Below the pieces are notes generated by a model, which saw only the letters and a program-made list of their open reading frames with translations, did no database searches and was not told the origin of the DNA. A stretch of 64,000 nt of DNA from Odiellus spinosus (Eukaryota > Arthropoda > Arachnida > Opiliones > Phalangiidae). Position 1 is the first letter of the stretch. Every line of letters starts with the position of its first letter. The position numbers and the translations under genes are program-made. Shown piece after piece: positions 1 through 12,747 of this stretch. The stretch spans positions 15,006,501 to 15,070,500 of the forward strand of contig OY987226.1 of the NCBI GenBank assembly GCA_963920705.1, given 5' to 3'.

Positions 1-635
1 GATTTAAAATATATCCTCGGTACATCCCTAATACAAGTTAAAAAGCGCGCAAAATTTGCGCCAAAAAAAAAAAATTGCTGAAATTCTTAAGATAGTGAAA
101 GCGATTATGGCTAGGGGTTTCGTTGCTTATCAAGGAGCTACGAAAATCTTCCTTTAAACAAAATGGATTAAAAAAGAGCCGGGGCGCGAAAAGAGAAAGC
201 CAAAAAACTCAAAATTCGTGATTCCACACTCCCATCATGTTTTCGTTTATTGCCTTAAAAAATTGTCCCTGCCCAAATCATCCAATGAATACCTATGATA
301 CGACGTTCGCTACACGCCAGAATTTGTTTTCAGAGCGTTTACAAAGATAAGCTTTAAGACAAGGCAACACCTTCCAATTTTTGAAACAACTATGAAATGT
401 AATACCATAATGGTCAGTTTTTAGAAAGCGATATTAGCAGTAAAAAATAGTTTTATACCCCCAGTGAAACAAAATTATTGCAGAAAATTGTTCATATAAC
501 TTCTACCGCGGAAGGGTTTCAACGCTATCTTCCCAGATTATATTTTGCCGAGAATATAAAGATGTGTCAAGTGTCTGACACCAAAAATAAAAAATTAATT
601 CTACGATACTGTTCCACTATATTAAGAATGTATTT

Positions 636-876
636 AAAGCTACGTTCACACTAGCCTGTCCAAATGAAACCGATATTCAAATCGTTTTAAACGCTATCTG
701 TTCAAATATCTATAAACCGATTTATTACTTATCAAGTTATCATCTGTCTGCTGTTGAAGCCGAATCAGTTTGAAACCGATCGGTCGAGAAACCAATTCAA
801 ATCGATTCGAGAAAAACCGATTTCCAGTTCACATGACTTCAGAATCGTTTGCAATGCCTAGTGTGACCGCAGCTTT
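636..876. mobile_element. MITE-like element, family GCTACGTTCACACTAG
   Basis: Short non-coding element bounded by imperfect inverted repeats: AAAGCTACGTTCACACTAG at the left, and at the right the reverse complement of AAAGCTGCGGTCACACTAG. The interior repeats AATCG/CGATT-type words in both orientations (for example around 676-700 and 790-835), so it could fold into a long hairpin. No coding capacity. A diverged second copy follows at about 1290-1587, and fragments lie near 27106, 35742 and 49560-49706. I could not identify a convincing target duplication, so the superfamily is unassigned. Confidence 0.65.
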
Positions 877-1289
877 TTTGTGAGGCAAATACGTATTATA
901 CTCTTTTCTCTCTACAGATTTATATTCCTTAAATTAGAGAACACAAAACCGAGTAATATCTAAATTTTGACGTGTGCACTAGGCTTTACAAACTAAAGCA
1001 CAGCAGAAATTTAAAGATAACCTGGCTTCGTACGTACTGATATTGCAAACTACCTGACCATATAATATACAAAACTGTTTCTTCCGCCGTTGGAGAGAAC
1101 GTCCCACTAGATATTAGTCGTGCCTTGTCATTATGTCTATTCACGACGACACTTAAGCCTCCAAAAGAGTATAACATCATTCAAATTGGTGGGAAAATAA
1201 GATGGAATATATACAACATTCTTCTTACAAATTATCCGAAGTAGATAACATTCAAAGGGTTAAAGTAATACTTAAACGTCTCCAACAAA

Positions 1290-1587
1290 TATACCAAACG
1301 TTCATACTAGGAATCGATTTAACGATTTCAAAACGTTTCTCTAGAGTCGTGTGAACAGCAAGCCTTCCTTTCTCTAATCGGTTTGATTCTATTTCTTGAA
1401 ACTGCTTCGGGAACCAGTTTCATACTGATTCGGTTTCAACAACCGATAGATGAAGTTACAATAAATCGATTTATAAAGATAATGCGTGAACACATGACGC
1501 TTTAAACGATTCCTGGCGATTTGAATATCGGTTTCATTTTACCGTTTCAAATCGATTACGAAATGATAGTGTAACCGTAGCTATAGA
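1290..1587. mobile_element. Second copy of the GCTACGTTCACACTAG MITE-like family
   Basis: The left end reads ACGTTCATACTAGG and the right end is the reverse complement of AGCTACGGTTACACTAT. The interior shares the motifs of the copy at 636-876 (AATCGATTT, CGGTTTCAACAACCGAT, CGATTTGAATATCGGTTTC). It is diverged, so an older copy. No coding capacity. Confidence 0.55.
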
Positions 1588-2277
1588 GAAGAATCTCGTG
1601 GTGTGCAAGGTAATCAAACAGATTTTTAAGTAATTTGATAGATTTTAGATATACTTGTTAAAACGTTTAAGTATCTCTTTAACTTAAATACAACCTAGGA
1701 ACGATTCAAAATTCCCATGGAAATACCTGTTTTCAAAAGCAATTTATATCCATTCAAAGATTGTAAAGTGAATATATAATTCTGGATTTAGTATTAACAT
1801 TACTTGTTTCTATAATCTATATACGAATTTGTTCAAATTGAGTTTGCAATTCCATTATCAAGGTTATATTAAGGACCAAGTTTAAATAAGAATTTAAATG
1901 TACTCTGCAGTTCGTGTAAATAGCGTTGCATATTGCGAATGGTATAGCGCATAAATTAACACGGGATAGCTTATATGAACAATTCGAGCCTGTATAAAAC
2001 GTGACACGATTGGTGCAAGGGTTATCGCAATTTAGAACGAGGTTAACCAGAAATGAACTAATTTATCATTTACTACAAGAAATAAAATTGGTAAATTTTC
2101 CAAAGCGGATCTATATTCGCAAATATATAATTATAATATTATGCTAATTTGAAATTTACTTTCCAATATATCTCGTCTAGTTCAAGGTGAAAGGTAAAGT
2201 ACAATAAAATTGGTGAAGTGTAAATTAACTTCAATGACCATCAGCAAATAAAATTCGAGTACACGCCCGGATCGTTT

Positions 2278-3140
2278 TTATGGGAGAACCTTAAGGGAGC
2301 GAATTAAATGTTATCGTGGCAGTCGATTTAGAACCTAGTCGTCCCTGATTGGATTTTTGGAGAACAGTAAGGGAGTGATTAAAATATTCTTCGTGCTTCA
2401 TATCACGATTGATTTAGAGTCTAAATGCTAGTAAATAGATTTCGGGAGAACCGTAAGGGAGCGAATAAAGGTGTTCCTCGTGCTTTATGGCACATAACAA
2501 TTGATTTAAATGATAGACGCTCCTGATTGGCTTTTGGGAGAACCGTAAGGGAGCGATTAAATTTATTTTTGGGCTTCATGTCACGTTAAATCGATTTATA
2601 AAACCTGATCGCCCCTGATTGGTTTTTGGGAAAACCGTAAGGAAGCGATTAAAAGGTTCTTCGTGCTTTATGTTAGGTGACAATCGATTTAGAAAATAGA
2701 TGCTCCTGATTGGTTTTGGGAGAACCGTTAGGGAGCGATTAAAGTTATTTTTGGGCTTCATGTCACGTGAAATCGATTTAGAACCTGGTCGCCCCTGATT
2801 GGTTTTTGGGAAAACCGTAAGGGAGCGATTGAAGTGTTCTAGTGCTTTATGTCCTGTGACAATCGATTTAGAAAATAGACGCTCCTGATTGGTTTTGGGA
2901 GAACCGTTAGGGAGCGATTAAAGTTATTTTTGGGCTTCATGTCGCGTGAAATCTATTTATAGAACCTGGTCGCCCCTGATTGGTTTTTGGGAAAACCGTA
3001 AGGGAGCGATTAAAAGATTCTTCTATTTAGGTCATGTGACAATCGATTTAGAAGATAGCCGCCCCGGATTGGTTTTTGGGAGAACCGTAAATGAGCGATT
3101 TAAAATGTTCTTCGTGCTTTATGTCATGTGACAATTTGGA
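2278..3140. repeat. ~90-bp tandem repeat with alternating unit types (dimeric minisatellite)
   Basis: About ten head-to-tail units share the core GGGAGAACCGTAAGGGAGCG followed by a variable tail and CCTGATTGGTTTTT. Core starts at 2444, 2536, 2628, 2718, 2808, 2897, 2989 and 3078 give a spacing of 89-92 bp, and shorter degenerate units start at about 2282 and 2359. From 2536 two types alternate: one has GGGAGAACCG with a tail in TTTTTGGGCTTCATG, the other has GGGAAAACCG with a tail in CGTGCTTTATG or similar. The higher-order period is therefore about 180 bp. Short open frames across it are products of the repetition, not genes. Confidence 0.85.
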
Positions 3141-3641
3141 GGAGGGGATTTTTGATTTCTAATGGAGTGGAAATCCTTTAATACAAAGGCTAAAGGCGTA
3201 TACTGGAACATTATGCTCGATTCCAGACTAGTCTAACGTACTATATTACTTCATACCTCACTCGGTTTTAGAACAAAAAAATAGAACCGCATAATAAGTT
3301 AAAGAACAAGAGTACCTATAGGTATATAAAAGATAAATATATATTCTATAACTCTACTAGCAACGTCAAATGTTTGAAGTACAAAACAGATATGCCCTTG
3401 AGAACTAAATATCAAACGAGATAAAAACTAATATCGCTCTTTCACTCATACACATCCCAAGATGAACCAAAAATATATATACGCAACAGCTCAAGGAATA
3501 GTCTCATTAGAATATCTTTTAAAAAGAATATATTCAAATTGACAAAAATTCAAATTTGAATTATCTATAGGTTGTTACTTCAAAATGTAATAATCTCTAT
3601 TGCAGGGTGACTATGAGTTCTAAATCAGTTAAATTTTTCAG

Positions 3642-3684
<43 letters not shown>
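3642..3684. repeat. Poly(A) tract, 43 A
   Basis: An uninterrupted run of 43 A. It could be the tail of an old retroposed element, but no recognisable LINE or SINE body lies to its left and I see no clear flanking duplication. Confidence 0.9.
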
Positions 3685-3685
<1 letters not shown>

Positions 3686-4208
3686 GCGATACTCTTCCTT
3701 TAAATTTGAAATGTTTCCCAAAGCATTTTTACTTTTTTATTGGTGGTGACTAGGGTATGCGCGCGTTAGTATAAGAACGCGCACGAGACTGGTTTCTTGG
3801 CTATTCCCAAATTATAGAGTGCTAGTAGATTTTCCCACAATGCTAATAAGAAGAGAGAGATCAGAGAGAGGAAAGCTTCGCGTAACAGACAAAAAAAAGT
3901 AACTCTCAAACCCTATATTATTATTATTTCATTTTTTTGCCATTCGAAACTTTTGGAAGGAAAGGGGTATCTTTAAGGGTGGGTTCAACTACTAAGCGCA
4001 AAAATTTGCATAATATAATAATGTTCGAAGTCAGCGGTACAATTAGAGCAAATGCGTAGGTGTAGATATAGACTCGGTCAAAATAAAGCGAACAGGAAAA
4101 ATAAATAAAAAATAAAACTTTGATCATAAAGAATAAAGGCAGCCCAAAACTCTATAAGGATTAAATAAGCCAAGGTTATTATGGTGATTTATGAAAAAGT
4201 GTAAGAAT

Positions 4209-4210
<2 letters not shown>

Positions 4211-4276
<66 letters not shown>
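4211..4276. repeat. (AAT)n microsatellite
   Basis: Twenty-two uninterrupted AAT units. Read on the minus strand it would encode a run of isoleucines, but this is a simple repeat and not part of a gene. Confidence 0.95.
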
Positions 4277-4278
<2 letters not shown>

Positions 4279-5855
4279 TAAAAATTATCTTTCGTTGAGC
4301 GTTATTAAACATCATAGGTTATAATTTTGGACTATATATTCCTGTTCGAGGAAGTTCGCACAGACAACTTTCATCTCTATAGTTTTAATCTCTTATTAGG
4401 CCAACTCCCTTTGCAGACAAGTATAGCGAGTTTGATATTTTATTTTTGAAATAATTGAAGGACCTGACATTTGAAAAAAATCTCTTACATTTTGCCAAAA
4501 ATATTCAATTTCTACAGAATGGAAAAGTCGGATTCGTTTTGTCAAAATCGCTCCGAAAAATATTGCTTGGAAATACTAAAATATATTTCACAAAAATGCT
4601 AAAAAAAAGGCTTGCTCCCAATGGTGTAAAATTTAAGACGGAGCAGAAAAAATAAAAAAAAAAAAAATTCTATACCCTTAAATGCCCAATACATGTTCCT
4701 ACAATTGTATTTTGCGTATTAGCTACAATTCCGGCGCGAGATACAAATAGCGTAATAATGTGGTTATTCCCCTTTTACTAAAATTTTAATTTCTCTCTCG
4801 AAAAACCACGGTAAAAAGACAAGTTTCAAATCCTCTTTTACGAGAAAACGTCTGAATATATTTTAGAATGAAATTTTGTACTATAGCTTTTTAGACTATA
4901 CTAAACCCATTCCATTATAGTTTTAAACAGAATTTATTTTTTCTCCTTTAAATGAAAACGGCTTGTTTTCTAAGGGTTAAATTATATTTATTTTATACAA
5001 AAGTGTGGAGCCATCGCAACGTTACGTTTATAGTATAGGGGGACTCGATCATATTTAAATGTAATCGATTTAATAAACAAACCCCATTTCAAACCTCCGT
5101 ATGTCTGAAGGTCAAATATTTAAAAGGTCATAAGATGTCAAGGCACTTTTCCTAAACAAGCGCGGTGACGTAAAAACGTGCCGAAAAATAAAGAAAAAAA
5201 CAAATTTACTCGAATTGTACACGACGAGAACACGAAATAAACATCTAGTTTAAAATAAATTTAAACTTTTCTAAAGATGCAAAAAGGAAGCCCCCTCCGA
5301 GTACATATTCATACCACCATTTTTTATTTAAAAACTTCTTTCTCACAAATAAAAATATCCATAAAGATAGTAGAAAAATTCGTCACGATGTTTTTAAGCT
5401 ATTAGTACGGCACTCACGAATGTTAATTTCTCAACTTTTCTCTTGGTCTTTACCGAGTTAAAAAAATAACTTAGCAGTCGACAAGATAACCGAGACAGAA
5501 AGAAAGAAATCCGCCCACCACGTATTAGTAAGCGTAACAAATTTAACTATCTCGCCACTTTCATCTTAGGAGGAAAAATATTTAACGAAGTTGATTCGAA
5601 TCGAAATTCAAACCACGACTAAAAATTAGAAGTCTCCCCGTATAATTTACCACGCAAATATATATTACCAGTTTCTACTCATTAGTTGTTATCGAAACAA
5701 GCTACGCTTTTGTTTTTAAGCGATCTATTTTTATTAATTTTTAACCTACAGAATATTTTTCAACTCGATCTGGTAGGGCGTACAAAGCTAAAGTATTGTA
5801 TCTACAAGATTTGACCCAATAGATTTCATTGAACGTGCTGACTAATGATTATTAA

Positions 5856-6278
5856 AGGGAAATGCAACTAACAAGTGATTTTTTTTTATGATTTCTTATC
5901 GTTTAAATAGGCCTAATCCACCAGTAAAGTTTTTTAATAACAAATATTAAACTAGAAATAAATTTAAAACTCATTCGGAAAATAGGCTTAGCTGGATACA
6001 CGGAGATTCTGAATATCTTTGCATTTAAGGGTCAGCGACCAATCGGATGCTATTGTAAATCTCGCTGAGAACTCGCCTTAACGACGAGTCTTTGCTCATT
6101 GGCCACCCATCAATTTTAAATTCAGAATCTCCATGAATCCGGCTTATTTTCCGGGTAATTTTAAAATTTATCTACCGTAGTTAAAATGTGTTTGTAATTT
6201 TTTTACTTGGTGAATTAGGCCTATTTAAACAATAAGGAATCGATAAAAAATACCTTGTTGTTAGATTGCATTCTCCCT
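5856..6278. mobile_element. TTAA-flanked hairpin MITE, family AGGGAGAATGCAAC (copy 1, complete)
   Basis: Flanked on both sides by TTAA (5852-5855 and 6279-6282), with termini AGGGAAATGCAAC and the reverse complement of AGGGAGAATGCAA. The arms extend about 150 bp inward and include ATAGGCCTAATCCACCAG / TGAATTAGGCCTATTTAAAC, AATAGGCTTAGCTGGAT and its complement, and a central CGACCAAT / CATTGGCC pair. Almost the whole 423 bp can fold back on itself. No open frame of note. A second complete copy is at 49956-50317, with partial copies at about 12361, 22475, 36915, 37346, 43661, 45782, 62877 (right end) and 63391. Confidence 0.8.
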
Positions 6279-6282
6279 TTAA

Positions 6283-9105
6283 ATATGTTAAGAATTTTGA
6301 TCGGGTCTAGGTGGCAACATTGCGAAAACTATAGCGGATAAATACATAATGTTGAACATAATTAACAACGTAAATTTAAAAATTAACAATAGATTTTTTT
6401 TAAAATATAAAGCGACTCCCCTCGTCTAAATTTGTTAAATGTTTTTTAACTAACGGGTATAAATTTAGTATGGGGGTTAACATTCAGGCCTTTATAAGGT
6501 TTGTTCCTTATTTCTAAAATAAATTACTCTATTCATTCAATTAAGTGGATTCAAATATATAGTTTATTTCATATTAACTTGTCAGCACCTTTAAACTTAG
6601 ATTTTAACCAATTTTCTTTATTTGTTATCTAAGAGATAGATGGGAGACCGGCTTCGAACTTACTGTCAACTCAAGATGGGATATATATAATATTCAGTTT
6701 GATAATTTCTCATTAATATTCGGGTGAGCCAATTTAGCCGGCGCTTAAAACCCTTTCTAAAATAAAAAATTGACAGTTCAAGGCTTTCACTTTCTATTGA
6801 AAATTGAAAATTAGAATTTAAAAGGATGCTCGAATCTATTCAAATTTGAAAAGATTGCCTGGTTTGATTTATATATTCGGAATTCTTAGAGAATCACTCG
6901 GAATCATTTTGAACCCCCCCCCCCCGCCCACTTTTTCGTTATTATATAATTATTTTCAAGGGGATTAGATATACGAACTACTTTTCCTATAAGGTTTAAA
7001 ATGGTGTATCAATCCACGTCAACTTTTATCATTAGGTTAATTCCTTTCGAACAGAAATACATAACCAAATTTTAATAATCATACAAATTCTCTGAGGAAA
7101 ATTAACTCATGTAGTTTAACATTACCAAGAACTTATTTACGTACTTTAGAACAGGGGATTGAAGCTAATTTTAAACACATCCTAGTATAAAAAATAATAT
7201 AGCAGAAAATCTATAATACTGAGGAGAAACGTTTCTGTGAGGGGTAAAAAGAGTTCCGTAAAATTCTAGACCGTGAGCCTTCAGACTCCAGACATTCCCG
7301 GGGAAAGATTACCTCAACGAAATTAGTTTTTTTTGGCTGGCTATATCAAATGTATTTAAATAAGGTTTTTTTCTATAGACAGGGGCAGCAAGACTGGTAT
7401 TGTCCTAGACTTTCTGTAATTTTATTTATTTTGCGCTTTTTTGATATCGATTCTCGAAAGTTATAAATCCTAAAAATGCAGTAAAATCGTAAACTATTGT
7501 CGTGAGACCTAGGACGGTAGTACATATGGACGATAGCCTCAAGATTGAAATATAAGCGTCATATAGCAACAAACGGTGCTACCTTACATGCGTATATAAC
7601 AAAACCTGACCCACGTATCTGCCGTGAGTTATAAAGTAGCGTGATCTACGAGCGTTGGGTGCTATTAATCTTTTGATCAAAAACGAGCGCGTTATCTTGG
7701 AAATAACTGTTAACAATATTACAGATTGAAGAAAAGTAAATCGAATAAGGATATATAATGAGAATTATTTAACTAAATCAGTCCATCTTCACACTAAAGT
7801 CTAAACGTCTAAGCCTTGGCTACTATTTGACTCACGGTAGACAAGCACGAGATTTCACCGACGCTTAAGATCGATAGTTTTTGACATTTCTCTCCTCTTT
7901 TGAGATTAAGGTGAAACTAACTTGTAAAAGTCATATAGGTTAGAAAATTAGACCAGAGACAAAGATTAAACGGCAAAATGCATGCGCTCTACAGTTTTTA
8001 GATGTGTATACCATGAGGTTCGCCTTATAAAAGCGTTCCGTTGTGATAAAAATAACAATTCTAAATTCAGTTTCTTTAAATGCTAAGAAAATCTCACTTA
8101 AAACCATTTTGGATATATATAAAATTTCCTTTACAGATTCAAATCTCGCGAGGAAACCGTCAAATGTTAAGATCCGCTATAAGACCACGAAAAACTTATA
8201 TCTGCCACATAACCGCAAAAAATCCATTTGCGTTTCATAAATGCAATAATATTACGAACTCGAGTTTAAAAATTATATAAAAAAAAAAATCTTTCCTAAA
8301 CCAATCTGATCAAGCAATATTCTGCCTCACGACTTTTGTTGGCGGTATCAAAAAAAGGCACGCGGAAGTTTCCCGGTGAAATCCCTGCATGGAAATCTCG
8401 ATTTAGCTTAATATTGTTCAGAAATATATGTACATAGTCTGAAAGTCTCGTAAAGTTCTTATCAGCGTAACGGAAAATCTAAACAATACTATGCCGGGAC
8501 TCTATTCGAGAAAAAGAAAATGAAGATTATATACGATTTAGGAATCTATCTTTTCTTTAATATTCCGTAAAAGTGTCCGTTAGGTTCAAAATTCGCGCCT
8601 TATCGTGGGAGGAGTAGATGCCCCTGATCTAAAAAAATATATAAAAGGGTCTTGGAAGGTTCTTGATCTCAGGATCACGACCTTAGACCGATATTTCTCA
8701 CGAAAAAGGAGGGAGAAAGGGGTATAAATGTCATTCAAAAGAAGCTATTTTTGAATTGGAGTATTTTTTTATTTAATTGTCTGTTATTGTTAGATACGGA
8801 TCAAAGGCTTACATTTTCCCTTTAAATTTCATGTTTGATTATTTTATTAAACCAAATAAATATAAAGCTATAAACAAAGTTAATGATGAAATTAAAATCA
8901 ATTTTTTTCTTCTGATTATGATAAGTTTAACGGTAGGAAGATACGATGTGATTTTTAATAAATATGTAAATTAGCTACTACAGCAAATTTAAATATTTAA
9001 TTTTATAACAAAGATTAAAATTAAGTTTAAACTACTGTAGAATAGGTTTCACAGAAAGTACAAAATTATTTAATTTTGGTACAGCTTAATTCAAAGGAGC
9101 GCATT
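6283..9105. other. Gene-free A+T-rich DNA
   Basis: No coding region, RNA gene or recognisable element seen. A short run of C lies near 6906. The open frames near 8043-8280 and 8777-8974 are short, A+T-biased and lack any domain I recognise. Confidence 0.45.
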
Positions 9106-11457
9106 GAAACTAGATATCCCGGTTTAAATGGGAGAGTATTTAAACTAGATATCCCGGTTTAAATGGGAGAGTATTTAAAGTAGATATCCCGGTTTAAATG
9201 GGAGAGTATTTAAACTAAATATCCCGGTTTAAATGGGAGAGTATTTAAACTAGATATCCCGGTTTAAATGGGAGAGTATTTAAACTAGATATCCCGGTTT
9301 AAATGGGAGAGTATTTAAACTAGATATCCCGGTTTAAATGGGAGAGTATTTAAACTAGATATCCCGGTTTAAATGGGAGAGTATTTAAACTAGATATCCC
9401 GGTTTAAATGGGAGAGTATTTAAACTAGATATCCCGGTTTAAATGGGAGAGTATTTAAACTAGATATCCCGGTTTAAATGGGAGAGTATTTAAACTAGAT
9501 ATCCCGGTTTAAATGGGAGAGTATTTAAACTAGAGATCCCGGTTTAAATGGGAGAGTGTTTAAACTAGAGATCCCGGTTTAAATGGGAGAGTATTTAAAC
9601 TAGAGATCCCGGTTTAAATGGGAGAGTATTTAAACTAGATATCCCGGTTTAAATGGGAGAGTATTTAAACTAGATATCCCGGTTTAAATGGGAGAGTATT
9701 TAAACTAGATATCCCGGTTTAAATGGGAGAGTATTTAAACTAGATATACCGGTTTAAATGGGAGAGTATTTAAACTAGATATACCGGTTTAAATGGGAGA
9801 GTATTTAAACTAGATATCCCGGTTTAAATGGGGGAGTATTTAAACTAGAGATCCCGGTTTAAATGGGAGAGTATTTAAACTAGAGATCCCGGTTTAAATG
9901 GGAGAGTATTTAAACTAGAGATCCCGGTTTAAATGGGAGAGTATTTAAACTAGAGATCCCGGTTTAAATGGGAGAGTATTTAAACTAGAGATCCCGGTTT
10001 AAATGGGAGAGTATTTAAACTAGAGATCCCGGTTTAAATGGGAGAGTATTTAAACTAGATATCCCGGTTTAAATGGGAGAGTATTTAAACTAGATATCCC
10101 GGTTTAAATGGGAGAGTATTTAAACTAGATATCCCGGTTTAAATGGGAGAGTATTTAAACTAGATATCCCGGTTTAAATGGGAGAGTATTTAAACTAGAT
10201 ATCCCGGTTTAAATGGGAGAGTATTTAAACTAGATATCCCGGTTTAAATGGGAGAGTATTTAAACTAGATATCCCGGTTTAAATGGGAGAGTATTTAAAC
10301 TAGATATCCCGGTTTAAATGGGAGAGTATTTAAACTAGATATCCCGGTTTAAATGGGAGAGTATTTAAACTAGATATCCCGGTTTAAATGGGAGAGTATT
10401 TAAACTAGATATCCCGGTTTAAATGGGAGAGTATTTAAACTAGATATCCCGGTTTAAATGGGAGAGTATTTAAACTAGATATCCCGGTTTAAATGGGAGA
10501 GTATTTAAACTAGATATCCCGGTTTAAATGGGAGAGTATTTAAACTAGATATCCCGGTTTAAATGGGAGAGTATTTAAACTAGATATCCCGGTTTAAATG
10601 GGAGAGTATTTAAACTAGATATCCCGGTTTAAATGGGAGAGTATTTAAACTAGATATCCCGGTTTAAATGGGAGAGTATTTAAACTAGATATCCCGGTTT
10701 AAATGGGAGAGTATTTAAACTAGATATCCCGGTTTAAATGGGAGAGTATTTAAACTAGATATCCCGGTTTAAATGGGAGAGTATTTATACTAGATATCCC
10801 GGTTTAAATGGGAGAGTATTTAAACTAGATATCCCGGTTTAAATGGGAGAGTATTTAAACTAGATATCCCGGTTTAAATGGGAGAGTATTTAAACTAGAT
10901 ATCCCGGTTTAAATGGGAGAGTATTTAAACTAGATATCCCGGTTTAAATGGGAGAGTATTTAAACTAGATATCCCGGTTTAAATGGGAGAGTATTTAAAC
11001 TAGATATCCCGGTTTAAATGGGAGAGTATTTAAACTAGATATCCCGGTTTAAATGGGAGAGTATTTAAACTAGATATCCCGGTTTAAATGGGAGAGTATT
11101 TAAACTAGATATCCCGGTTTAAATGGGAGAGTATTTAAACTAGATATCCCGGTTTAAATGGGAGAGTATTTAAACTAGATATCCCGGTTTAAATGGGAGA
11201 GTATTTAAACTAGATATCCCGGTTTAAATGGGAGAGTATTTAAACTAGATATCCCGGTTTAAATGGGAGAGTATTTAAACTAGATATCCCGGTTTAAATG
11301 GGAGAGTATTTAAACTAGATATCCCGGTTTAAATGGGAGAGTATTTAAACTAGATATCCCGGTTTAAATGGGAGAGTATTTAAACTAGATATCCCGGTTT
11401 AAATGGGAGAGTATTTAAACTAGATATCCCGGTTTAAATGGGACAGTATTTAAACTA
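9106..11457. repeat. 35-bp satellite array, about 67 copies
   Basis: A nearly perfect head-to-tail array. The unit contains TAGATATCCCG, GTTTAAAT, GGGAGAGT and ATTTAAAC in that order, 35 bp in all (the line pattern repeats every 420 bp, which is 12 units). GTTTAAAT and ATTTAAAC are reverse complements, so every unit, and every junction between units, could form an 8-bp stem with an 8- or 11-nt loop. Most units have GATATCCC. A GAGATCCC variant is clustered at about 9531-9610 and 9845-10040, and GATATACC occurs at about 9747 and 9781. The unit length is not a multiple of three and all frames contain stops, so the array is non-coding. High uniformity implies recent expansion or homogenisation. 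It could also be collapsed or expanded in the assembly. Confidence 0.97.
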
Positions 11458-12356
11458 ATTAGATGTCCTAAGAGAGAGAAAACGAGAAAACTATATAAAG
11501 GGTTTAAATAAATAATACCGTATCTTCAGATTTTCCACACAAATACGATTTAAATTAAATTCCCATTATACTTACATAATAAGACCTAACTAAACTCCTG
11601 CTCTTAAAATTTTAATCTTCAAGCGATGGGAGAGATAAGACCAATATTAATCGCTTTTTATTATTCAAAAGGTATCAATAAGACAATAAAACGCCTTAGG
11701 GTTTTATTTAGCAATTCGATCACGGATCTAATATTCATTAGACTAAAGATTAGACAAGGTCTGGGGACAGCGCGGTTGAGGCACAACATCAACTCTAACC
11801 CGTGTAATAATCAGAGTCGAGTAAGATTGTCTGGACATAAATTTTGGTTAAAACTAAAAAGAGCAGCCGATCTAAGGCAGTAGATCATTGTGAATTTATT
11901 AAGCGTGTCCCGAAGATACTAGCTGAGAACCTTTTTTGAAGCTCAGAAAACCCTGGAGGTCTTTTACTTGGAAGCCAGGGGTGTTAAGAAAGGTACGACC
12001 ACCCAGTTAACTAATTTCTCGTATAGTTTATAAAGTTAGACGATTAGGTATTACAACTGAAAATTCAACTCCAAGAATAGGATATGGCCGACAGTTCGAT
12101 ATAAAGGAAAAATTCGCGAATCTATTTAAAGAGAGCATGAAACAAAAAACGAATCAAGCTCAGAGTGGCATAACAACTTAGTCTTTTACACAAAAGTTCT
12201 TGATCGCATGATTATATTAAAGTATTATTAATATGAATTATTAAAGAGACTGCTACTGCATAATAAAATACATAAAATTTGTATTTTTACTGTTGCGGTA
12301 ATTGTTTCTATGACATATGCATATAAATTTTGAATCTGTATTAACCATCTTTCCCT
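11458..12356. other. Unassigned DNA right of the satellite
   Basis: A plus-strand open frame of 85 codons (11626-11883) runs through a slightly less A+T-rich patch. It has no recognisable domain, no repeat and no clear splice context. I do not call it a gene. Nothing else is recognised here. Confidence 0.4.
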
Positions 12357-12360
12357 TTAA

Positions 12361-12747
12361 AGTGAGAATGCAACCTAAACACAAGCGATTATTGATTCCT
12401 TATAGTTTAAATAGGCTTAATCCACCATTAAAATTTACATACAAATATTAAACTAGAAATAAATTTAAAACCATAAAAATAGGCTTAGCTGGATTCATGG
12501 ATATCCTGAACTCCCCATATTAGGACCAATGATACTGATCGACGGCACTAATATTTGAAATGCAAGATCTCCATGATCAATGTCCTTATACGGTGAGTTC
12601 AGGGTATCTCCATGAATCCATCTAAGCCTATAGTGATGATAAGTTTTAATTTTTTTCTAGTTTAATATTCGTTTTTAATTTTTTTTTACTGGTGGATTTG
12701 GCCTATTTAAACGATAAGGAATCTATAATAAAAAAATCACTTGTTAA
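12361..12747. mobile_element. AGGGAGAATGCAAC-family MITE, truncated at the right end
   Basis: Starts after TTAA at 12357-12360 with AGTGAGAATGCAACC. It carries the family's internal words (AATAGGCTTAATCCACCA, AATAGGCTTAGCTGGATTC, and the matching right arm ending near AAATCACTTGTTAAG). The expected right terminus is replaced by unrelated sequence. It lies about 6 kb from the complete copy at 5856-6278. Confidence 0.7.

Larger units (their letters stand above)
877..5851. other. Gene-free A+T-rich DNA between the repeats listed here
   Basis: Apart from the MITE copy at 1290-1587, the ~90-bp array, the A tract and the AAT microsatellite, I see no coding region, RNA gene or recognisable element. 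The open frames are short and contain no domain I know. Positions 1-635 are likewise featureless to me. Confidence 0.5.

Noticed and set aside
2576..3131. Short open frames on both strands in the ~90-bp array
   Set aside because: They follow the repeat unit rather than any protein family, and the unit length drifts between 89 and 92 bp.
4124..4315. Minus-strand open frame with a run of isoleucines
   Set aside because: It is the translation of the (AAT)n microsatellite and has no other gene-like feature.
9106..11457. Possible CRISPR array
   Set aside because: The 35-bp units abut with no unique spacers, and the window is clearly animal nuclear DNA. It is a satellite.
11626..11883. 85-codon plus-strand frame
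   Set aside because: No domain, no splice context and no repeat of the frame elsewhere. Length is within chance for this composition.
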